Shown one piece after another: positions 55,509-64,000 of a stretch of DNA of 64,000 nucleotides (position 1 is its first letter; every line of letters begins with the position of its first letter). Under the pieces are notes generated by a model. It did not search any database. It worked only from the letters and a program-made list of their open reading frames with translations, and was not told the origin of the DNA. Origin of the DNA: Choanephora cucurbitarum (lineage: Eukaryota > Mucoromycota > Mucoromycetes > Mucorales > Choanephoraceae); the NCBI GenBank assembly GCA_025331435.1, contig JAIWNI010000035.1, positions 207,697 through 271,696 of the forward strand. Direction: 5' to 3'. The position numbers and the translations under genes were made by a program.

Positions 55509-57038
55509 ATGAAAAATACAAAGCTTTCTCCGTCTTTGCCTTCTGAACTTTTGTCGTCGCCGTCACCACCGCCACAACAAACCAGGTCTGCTGAATTTTT
55601 GCGTCGGCAGATGCAAAGATTGAGGTATGATGCCCGCGTTCTACTCTACAACATCTCCCAAGACAAAAGAAGCCTGTTGGAGTTGCTCTCGCACGAGCTC
55701 CAAGGCTGGCCCCAAACGGAATTCAGCTGTCTCTATCCCACCTTTTGTTTCATTTTCGCGGAATCTTTGTTGATTCAAAAAAAATCCTAACAAAGTTTTC
55801 CGACAAACCCTCTTTGGCTGCCTTTCCCGGTGCGCAACGGTTTTTTTCTTCTGTTGATGTCTCTCCCCAAGATTTCGAGAAGCAAATCCCTCCACAAGCC
55901 CAAACTGTTTTTTCTAAATGGCAAACACTCCCTTCGAAGAGGCCAACCTTTGTCTATGCTTGTGATCTTCTTACTTGAAATTGATATTAATTCGGGGACA
56001 ACAATTTCTTTTCTTCTGCCACTATTGGTTTTTCAAACTGAATTTGCGTACTGGAATTTTTTTTGATGAAGAAAATGATGATGATGATGTTATGAAGAAA
56101 TACAACTCTCTCCGTTCCGCAGCAATTGACCAATTTCAAGAAACAAACATCAAGAGGTCATTTGTGTCTAACTTGAACAAGCTGCTGATTGTTCAAGGAA
56201 TAATCAAGATTGATCGACAGACAGATCCTGCTTTTGTGTCTTTTGGTAGAAAGATGAAGCTTGAGTTGTACGGCCCCAGCAGAAGATTGCCAACTAAATT
56301 GAAGGATGCTATCACTGATGTGCTTGAACAATGCCGTGAATGTCAAGCGTATGATGAAGCTAAAGACCAGCTGAATGCCATCAAGCTGCAAAATACAGGC
56401 ATCAATGCAAGGATTCTGAAGACTCTGATGCTTCTATGGGATCTCTTGACCATAAAGAAAAAGCAAAGTAGTGAAATGAGACTGCAGTCTGGTGTTGTTG
56501 CTGCTGTATGCAACATTTTTAGGCTCACAAAGGCTCACGACCCACATAGATGCAATAGTATATTGTTTGACTGTGATGCGCTGAAAAGATGCCGGCCAGA
56601 CTTTGTAGTAGAAGTAGACAATAAAGAGTCTTTTGTAAATGTTGCTGGAGACGTCAAGGGTGAAAAAAGCTGTCCCGAGAGACTAGCCCTTGACGTTTTC
56701 GGACTCTACATGCTATGGGAGTCAAGAATGAAGAATTCACTTGTTTTCCAGGCCGAAGGCATAACTCAAGCAATGCTGCAATAGATAGCCTTAAAGTCGC
56801 AATTCTTGTCCTCCCCTCCACCATTGATGAGTTCATCAATTTTAGTTCGCAGCTACATGTCCTCTACAACCTTGCTTGCCTCTGTGATGAATTCGTGGTG
56901 AAGTTAGAATCAGAAGACCAAGACAAAGAATGGAAGTTGCTCAGTTATGACAGTATCAGCCAAATGTATGACTTGAAGACCACACTTGTCACAAAAGCAA
57001 CAAGCGCTGATATGTCCACCACCACCACCAACAACTGA
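55509..57038 (+). pseudogene. Frameshifted family-repeat gene, possibly PD-(D/E)XK-like
   Basis: Three or more overlapping open frames carry what seems one protein: 55509-55790, then a frame through about 55975, then 55975-56784, then 56715-57038. The changes of frame include one at an A8 run near 55778, one near 55970 and one near 56760. The C-terminal part has CRPDFVVEVD...NVAGDVKGEKS and LPSTIDEFINFSSQLHVLYNLA, a pattern I associate with abundant Mucorales repeat proteins that look like PD-(D/E)XK nucleases (D...DVK). That assignment is tentative. It may be an old gene or assembly errors in one; I do not give a function. Confidence 0.4.
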
Positions 57039-57047
57039 TCTTCTTCT

Positions 57048-57051
<4 letters not shown>

Positions 57052-57118
<67 letters not shown>
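57052..57118. repeat. (CTTT)n microsatellite
   Basis: About sixteen copies of CTTT directly after the stop of the frameshifted gene, in its presumed 3' UTR. Confidence 0.95.
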
Positions 57119-57599
57119 CTTTTGTAAATATTTATTCATTATTTTGTACATAATTTTTGAATATATTTATATTTTATTGTCTGTCGTCTGTTTCATCCAT
57201 CGCTTTATTCATTATTCTATGTTTGCTTTCTCTAGTGCAAAATAATGGTATATCAGAAAAAGAAGGGGTTTGGTCAGGTCGTGAAGTTATAGGACAAAAA
57301 GTTAGTACTTTATTGTATGCAATAATCTAACACACAGTAATTCTTGATTGAAGTTTGCCCAATCTTCATCCCTTGAAACTTGGCAGAAAATGCGTCATAT
57401 CAAAGGTCCTCAGAGTACTAAAGCCAATCACTCAAAGGCCATCTTAGATTTATACTACTAGCTCAGCAAGTCGCTGCAACCAGAACCTTTTCATTTCCTT
57501 ATGTCGGATAGTTATTGTCTGAAGTGTTGTCTCAGGTGGCTTACCATCTTGAAGTACTTGAACAGAGATACATGTCCCATCTACAACTACATTCTGCTA
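57119..57599. other. AT-rich spacer, possibly part of the Tc1-like element
   Basis: No coding exon found. The right part may be the decayed 3' portion of the minus-strand transposase that starts at 58227. No clear C-terminal DDE block could be read. Confidence 0.35.
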
Positions 57600-58227
57600 T
57601 CCTGTTTACACAGCATGTGCATTGATTGTATTGTGTACACAATGCATTTCTATATTTAGTGAGGTAGCTCCTCTGTTTAAAGGCGCAACTGCTTTCACTG
57701 ACATACTCTATTTAGAATGACCGAAATTCCTACGAGTGTGCATGTTGAAGCCGGCTTGGTCGATAAAAATGCTATTATGTAACCACTACAGGACTTTCCC
57801 TCTTCTCCACTCCAGTTTTTTGAGTGTCAACGAAGCATGAAGGATGAGATGTCTATGAAGACTTGACAAATTGATTAATCCGGTCTGGAGGCGCATCTCA
57901 AGCAATACGCCTCGTGCTTTCCAGAGCACTGATTCGGGCTTCTTGGCATAGAAACTGCAAAGAAAGCTGGTGTGATATGGCTCAATCTTTCCTGCTCTCT
58001 GAGTTTTTTTTTTCTTTGCCCAGTTAGACATGTTTCTCTTCATCATCTCTGTATTGCTTAACACAGTACTGAGCTGTTCTCTCAATTATGTCTAAAAGAA
58101 ATCCAGTCTTACGTGCTGAGGGACCCTGTTCAATAACAAGATCCAACAGTTCCTGTATCTGCTCAGGGCAGTATGATCTGTATGGACCTCTGACTTTTGC
58201 TGAGCTCTTGTTTGTTTTGTTGTCCAT
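57600..58227 (-). pseudogene. Broken Tc1/IS630-like transposase
   Basis: Reading the minus strand: an N-terminal helix-turn-helix (YCPEQIQELLDLVIEQGPSA, RTAQYCVKQYRDDEE), a stop, then a second frame with SLHRHLILHASLTLKKLE (the paired second helix-turn-helix), then a further part with IFIDQAGFNMHTRRNFGH, the first catalytic Asp region of IS630/Tc1 transposases, followed by a stop and NRGATSL. Several stops and frame changes break it. It is a dead copy of the same class as the tail at 38157. Confidence 0.65.
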
Positions 58228-59786
58228 GTTAGCCTCGACCTCAGTTTTTTCTTCAGCGAACTCTTTTCTCTCGCTTTGCTTTATTTTTTTCTGTCTTTTT
58301 CTTTTAGAGACGTCTCATAGTCTGCAAGATTCAACAATTTTCTCAAGCTTGGCTCTTGTTTCTTTTTTCTTCAAAAGGACTCGCTGTCTTCCCAATGGTG
58401 CCATTCGAGATTTACTGTCTCGAGAATATTGCCTAATTTCTCCACTAATTCCATGGACTCATAGCTTGAGGTCTCGTCATTAATGCTGAAGCAGTGCATG
58501 TAACCGTCTGGAATATCAATTTCTGATAGATGAAAGAAAGTACACAAAATTAAATCAAGTCCGTAAATGCAGTTTGAAAAACCAATAGATATTTTAAGCA
58601 GTTAATAATGCAAAGGCTGTATGTTAAGGTTCAAGAATGATTGGTTGAATGTTCAATCTATTATCTTTTTGCTATTTTCGTCTTTTTTATTGTTGTTCGT
58701 ACGCTCGTGATTCATAGACTCCTCGCACTATACACTTAGTCAGATTGAAGTGTATGACCATTGCAGTTTCAAGATATCAAGGACAGAATTTGCTTATGTA
58801 GATTGTTAGTTCGCCAAAGTAATGAAGACTTCCAAATTTAACAGAAAACAATCGATGCGTTGTATCTTCTGATATAAACAGTGAGCCTATCGTTCAAGTA
58901 TTACATTCAAACTACCGTTTTCTGTCGATGATTGCTTAGTATGCACAGGACTAAACTTTGTTGTGTTTGATAAGATCATTAAGTATGAGTGGAGACGCTG
59001 AGGTGGTCTTTGACACTGATTGATCGAAAGTAAATTTGTATTCGTTCTAAACGCAAAGTCTTTTTTTTTTTACTTCTCAAAGGCTTTTGGGTCGATTCTG
59101 CAGCTAATCTTTTACAAGAACAAAAGCAGGTCTTTTGCAGGCACACGGTATTTGCCTTGCTTCGATTCTATTAACTGGTCACACTTCTTTGTGTTAACTG
59201 CTTTGTCATTGGTTTTTCGATATAGTGTGATACTGTATGACCAGTGTTCTTTTGTATCACTTTAGCAAAAAAAAGTCTTACTCGACAGACTCTACAGAGA
59301 AATAGTCCGAAGACCGTAAAAAGACGACTTCTTTGGTACAGCCACTCTTAATTACAATCAGATCAAGATGGCTGTTTACTAGTTGCTCAAAGCACTAATT
59401 TTGGTGGGTTTGTTTATTGTAAAAAAAAAAGCCTGGAGATATGAGGCTGTAGAACTTCTCTCAGAAGCCCCATAGGTAAATATGATCTAAAGGACCTTGA
59501 GCACTTGTTTACTAAGTACAGAAATGAGAGAGAGAGGGAAAAGGCATATCTCATTTTAATAGATATCTTAAGGCAAACAATGTCAACACTTTTGTTTGTT
59601 GTTAAAGATTTTTAAGAAGCACTCTCATAATCGATCTGATAAATGTGAAAAGAAATGATACATTTGTCTGCATGGCTACTCACACAAAGAGCTGAACAAA
59701 GCGCAATTTGAATTTTCGCTTGATTTTAGAAAACATATTTTTGACTATTGAAAGCTCTACTTTTCTTCTTTGCTGATCGAGCAACC
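58228..59786. other. Gene-free region upstream of RAD51C-like gene
   Basis: AT-rich, with short frames only (59020-59265). No tRNA, tandem array or recognisable exon. The rightmost part is presumably the promoter of the recombinase gene. Confidence 0.45.
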
Positions 59787-61513
59787 ATGTCCATAAGTAA
59801 TGCGATCACCTTGCCTTCACTATTTCAAAAGCTGCAAGAGGGAGGATACGACGATCTTGATCAGATAAAGGATGCCAATCTCTTTGAGTTGACAGAAGGT
59901 ACATGAGCTGTTCTTTTTCCTTTCTTTCTTAGGGTTAGTCAAACACATATAGATCTTTTTGTCACTTATTATCCTACAATAGAACTCAGCCTAAACAAAG
60001 AAGAGGTCCAATTTTTGATTAAGGCATGTGGAAAAGGTAACATGCCAGCACTTAAGCCTTGATGCAGTCAATTGATTAGTTGTTTGTATAGAGCCTAAAG
60101 TCTTGAAGCGATCGTTAGGCGATATCATTGCTGCGGAGAAACGATGTAGCATATCTACGTCTTCCAAGAGCTTCAATAGCCTATTAGGATACGGTGTACC
60201 ACCTTTCAAAATAACAGAAGTATGTGGTGAATCTGGATCAGGGAAGTCACAGATATGGTAACCATAATTTGTTGTGTTGTCCAAGATTGATTGTATTAAT
60301 GTGTCTTTTCTTTGCCAGTATGCAGCTTGCTGTAAATGCACAGCTACCAAGCGAATTAGGCGGTGTACAAGGCGAATGCTTATACATTGATACAGAAGGG
60401 TCTTTTCAATACTCTCGCATAGCCAGTATGTCAAAAAATCACAACACTGAATCAATCTTAGCGGGCATTCATCTTTTCCGTGTATTGGATTATACTGAGC
60501 TGTTGGCATTGGTACGACAGCTACCTGATATACTGCGGCATTATCCAAAAGTCCGGCTGATCATCATTGACTCCATTGCATATCATTTCAGAGTCAACGT
60601 GTTAGATTCAAGAGCGCGAACTGCAATTTTAGATTACTTAGCTCAGGCATTGATTGAAATTGCCAACAAAAACAATTTGGCTGTAAGTTTATAGCGCAAT
60701 AGTGGAAATACAGAAAAAAGAAAAAGAAGGGGGAGAGGCTTGATCTAAGCTTAGTTTTTTTTTCTGTCTTGATTAGATAGTAGTATCTAATCATGTCACA
60801 ATAGATGGTGCAGATGCTACATGGACACCCTCGTTAGGATCTTCGTGGGGCTATTGGTGTGCAAATCGATTGTTTTTGTTCCGGAAACGAGAATTTCGCT
60901 TTGGATATCTTTACAAATCAGTTGAGAACGAAGGCAGCAAACCGGTGCAGTTTTGTATAAAAGTATAAGCTAACCAACACAAAACAAAAGTGTATAATTG
61001 ACTTGCTTATGATATGCTATATAATAGGATGAAGGCATAGCAGATCCTGAAGAAAGTGAAGAATTCATCTTTACCAAACAGGAAGAAGATGCTCAGGAAA
61101 GAGAAGAAAGAGTGAATGCTGTCTGGAATAATCTCAAAGCAAATCATATAAAAAAAGAGGAAGACCGACATCCAGAGCAGCTCTTTTTGCCAGACGATGA
61201 TGTGAGTAGTACAGGTGAACACATTGCTAGTAATGTAGATGAGAATATAGAAGAGAGTGTAGAAAAAGATATTCAGTCGAGTCCAGATGACATGTTGGTT
61301 CCACCTGAAGCAGAAACAACAAACCAAACAAACGGTCTTAAGCGAGCAAACTCTACTGACGAAAGAGATGGCCAAAAGAAGATTTGTCTAGACAAAGTCG
61401 CAACAATTGATAACAGCGACAATAATTATGTGAACGATTCTGACTACTGGACAAGCGATGTTGAGGAAGAAATAGATATGCAATTTTTGAATAACATCCA
61501 TAGTTATTTTTGA
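59787..61513 (+). CDS. RAD51C: RAD51C-like DNA recombination/repair ATPase
   Basis: Six exons: 59787-59898, 59983-60036, 60092-60257, 60319-60682, 60777-60962 and 61028-61513, in phase, 455 aa. A short N-terminal helical domain (about 1-55) precedes the RecA core: Walker A GESGSGKSQ (Lys107) inside GVPPFKITEVCGESG, GECLYIDTEGSF, YTELLALVRQLP, Walker B VRLIIIDSIAYHFR and GSSWGYWCANRLFLF. The order and GVPP...MQLAVNAQLP match RAD51C best, the paralog that supports Rad51 filament assembly and Holliday-junction processing. The C-terminal 160 residues are acidic and Ser/Asn-rich (ADPEESEEF to the end), longer than in animal RAD51C, and show no known fold; they may be a regulatory tail. Confidence 0.88.
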
Positions 61514-64000
61514 ACGTCGCACTCTGATTCCAAATTAGCAATACATAAACTCAAAGAACCTTTCGTCAATTACAGGAGCTATACTTTTGAATGTTCAATT
61601 GCTATTCAGTTTTTAACAATAATCACCTAAGAAAAACCTCCAATTTTTTCGCAGTGTTAGTCGAGTATTGTTTGTACTTTACTGTTTTTTTATTATCGCT
61701 TCTGATAAAATACCCACCCATATAACAACAACAATAGATTTCTTTGTGAAATATTAACCTAAGAATGATGGATGAAATTTTCAAAGCTTGTCCCGGCTGC
61801 TATAGTTTGGTTGGGTTGTTCACTGAGCTACCAAGAATGTTTTCAATTGAGTGTATACTACTCTGGGTCATCATTATGATGAATAGTTTAGTCGCTCAAT
61901 AAGAAGAGAAACCTCAAGGGACAGATTTTCGAGGCACAGAACTTTATTAGACGGTGTCCCAAGAGACAGAACATCAAGAGAAAGATACCCAAGGGATATC
62001 AAATCGAGAGACATTGGCCCATAAAAAGAATCTTTGGAAAGGAACATACTTTTTTTGAAACTCTTGCATCTTACTATAAGACCAAACAGGCAATTGAAGA
62101 GAACCGACTGAAGCAAGAAGAAATAATGACAGAAACTGATATATGCAAATGAGATATCGAGCTATTTGGTCCCAAAGAAAAGCTTAGAAAATAAACTGAA
62201 GTTCTTTGAGAGCAACTCAAGCATTCTCGAACTCAAATGAAATTAGGAGGGTAGAAGATATATTTCTATCTGCATATGTGCTGAGTGTATTTTGATTTGC
62301 AATGAATTAGCATCAGTTTGGAGATGACTAGGTGAGCTGCTGCTTGTTTCTCCAGTAAAAACTATACAAGTTATCTGAAAAGAATAAACTAAATAAAGCT
62401 GGCCTGAAGGAGCTCGATGGCTACTCTTGAAGATCTGGAAATAAGCTTTTTTACCTCAAAGATCTAGTGTTAGAGATGAACCTTATAGTTTTCTTGCTCC
62501 GCCTATGTCGGGTGTTGGTTATGTGTCACTTTAATTGTAGAGGAGTTAATAGGACCAAGAAAAGTGGACTGGCGGCATAAACTAGGAAGTAAGCCCCTTT
62601 CCCTTCTTCTTTACTGTATGTCTTTACACTTCTTCTCTTGTCTTGAAGAAAAGCTAAAGGGAAAAAATAATCACGTCATAACTGCGTGAGAATTGGCCTA
62701 CCAAAGTGACTGCGACAAAAATTTCAGTAGGGACCCTGCTTTTGGAGGGCAAGGAAAAAAAAGGTCCTTTTCTCTGCTGTTTTTTTGTTTCCTTATCCTA
62801 ACCCCGATTATAGTACGTTTGAACAACGGTCGGTTAACCTTACAGAAAAAACGTTGTATAGTTGCGTTCTGGCCCCTAAAGAGGATTCGCTTATACCGTT
62901 CCATTATGTTTGGTGCTGAGATGTTGATGCGCGGACTGACGGGTATAGCTGTTCATAGTCCTCACGAGAAGCATTCCAATCTTCGTAGTGGGATCTTTAT
63001 TAAGGTTCTTTTCGAGAGGCATTCCATACCTCGTAGAAAGGGACTGCAACAGCGGCTTTGTCTAAAAGGCTGTGGCATACACCTGACACTTGAAAATGGC
63101 TGTGGATCGCTTTTGGCGACTTGGCTTGGCTTTCCTTCCTGCGAGGCGCCTTGACATGCAAAACTAGCCGGTGGACGACGATGAAGTTACTGCGCTCCTT
63201 TTAGATAGGGGTCCTCCGTGTGATCCGACCTATAAGCGACTTCTACGCAGGGAAGCCCAACTTATTAACGGTGATGGAGTATTCTTTTTCCTCCTTTTGG
63301 GAGGTTTTTGGCACGGACTTCGGTCGGTGTGAAATACCTAAAGAAAATGAAAACATTTTTTATTTATCTGATATGTTCATGCTTGAGAGATCTAGTTGAG
63401 GAAAAAAGCTACATCTCTACTATCTCAAGAGATTGAGTTCAGGCGTTCTCTGTAAGGAAGTAAACGATATGAGCTTCATTGTTGTATTTCAAGACTCATA
63501 GATACGAAGATTTCTATTTTTATTGTAACTGTGCAGTCAATCAGTGTACGTCTCCAACAATGGACGATCCCTGACTTCTCTGATCTGTTTAGTGACTTGA
63601 TAAATATTGGCGTTGACTTGTTCCTTTATCGATATAGACTATTTGTTCTTTTGCTTTTAGTGCATGACAAAGACAGATCAGTCAAAGTTTGTCCACGATG
63701 CGCGATTTTGAAAAGTGTTAGAAATAGTAAATGGGAAACTATGCTTTTTCGTACAATAAAGCACAACTCGAAGAGTAAGTGTCGCTTTGGATCGTAAGAG
63801 TTGCGCTCAAGACACGAACTGAGGTTATGTCAACCGCACTTCCTTCACGATTAGGAGTCAAGTGGAAAACTGAGCTTAATGTAGCATTCGAAAATGGAAA
63901 GTACAGGAGGCTAAAATTTATTCAAAAACACACTTTATGATGTTTGCTCAGTAGCTACAAACTGGCCCTCTTCGTTAGAGACGGCAGGCTTATGGATCGC
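61514..64000. other. Right-end region without a supported protein gene
   Basis: Frames at 61874-62116, 62693-63154 and 63531-63797 are without family features; the second has no ATG start. From about 62690 to 63330 the base composition is richer in GC than its surroundings, and two tight hairpins lie at 63290-63304 and 63312-63329. This may be a structured RNA or a transposon end. The last 600 bp are AT-rich and without clear content. Confidence 0.35.
63290..63329 (+). other. Pair of hairpins, one with a UUCG tetraloop
   Basis: CCTCC-TTTTG-GGAGG (63290-63304) is followed by CACGGAC-TTCG-GTCGGTG (63312-63329). The second forms a stem of six pairs with one mismatch, closed by a C(UUCG)G tetraloop, one of the most stable RNA loops. 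No RNA family could be assigned. Confidence 0.4.

Noticed and set aside
61874..62116. Minus-strand frame with repeated LSLG-type residues
   Set aside because: The pattern comes from a short degenerate purine-rich repeat on the plus strand; no evidence for a protein.
62693..63154. 153-codon frame in the GC-richer region
   Set aside because: It lacks an ATG start, has no family features, and lies where hairpins and composition suggest non-coding sequence.

Overview
The window looks like nuclear DNA from an early-diverging fungus, most probably a Mucoromycota/Mucorales species. It is AT-rich, its genes carry many short (about 50-110 bp) GT-AG introns, and intergenic DNA is rich in A/T and CT/GA tracts. 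The gene families fit: a group III hybrid histidine kinase, a FRAY-like STE20 kinase, a GH18 chitinase with a CBM5/12-type module, and an intron-bearing histone H3. I rebuilt fifteen host genes exon by exon; in each case the phases agree and the summed length divides by three.

Layout. 1-4.2 kb: an ADP-ribosylglycohydrolase-family gene and a homeobox factor, both minus strand. 4.2-8.3 kb: about 4 kb with no gene I can support. 8.3-17.6 kb: a giant hybrid histidine kinase (about 2967 aa) with about 23 tandem 92-residue HAMP units. 19.4-26.5 kb: FRAY-like kinase, a germ-cell-less-like BTB protein, and convergent Pus1-type tRNA pseudouridine synthase. 28.2-37.8 kb: aspartokinase, histone H3, a DUF2015/UPF0357 membrane protein, an Rpp14-like RNase P subunit, adenylyl-cyclase-associated protein (CAP/Srv2), Trm112 and an RNF220-like RING E3. 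37.8-40.2 kb: decayed DNA with a Tc1/mariner-type transposase tail.

40.2-48.7 kb is the most interesting region. A Mutator-like element (MULE) with about 150-bp terminal inverted repeats and an 11-bp target duplication (TGTTAAAGTTT) encodes a DDE transposase fused to an OTU cysteine-protease domain. Its reading frame is split after codon 23 by a complete-looking 5.0-kb Helitron that starts with TC, ends with CTAG, sits exactly between A and T, and encodes a 1500-residue Rep/Pif1-type helicase. The MULE frame resumes in phase on the far side. A 5' relic of a related Helitron lies at about 54.85-55.3 kb and is followed by a 158-bp palindromic MITE.

50.4-54.1 kb: secreted chitinase, convergent with dihydrolipoamide succinyltransferase. 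55.5-58.2 kb: a frameshifted family-repeat gene and a broken Tc1/IS630-like transposase. 59.8-61.5 kb: RAD51C-like recombinase. 61.5-64 kb: no supportable protein gene, but a region of higher GC at about 62.7-63.3 kb contains two tight hairpins. The host genes are housekeeping or signalling genes, mostly closely packed convergent, divergent or tandem pairs, not a single pathway; accessory DNA is concentrated at 38-49 kb and 54-58 kb.
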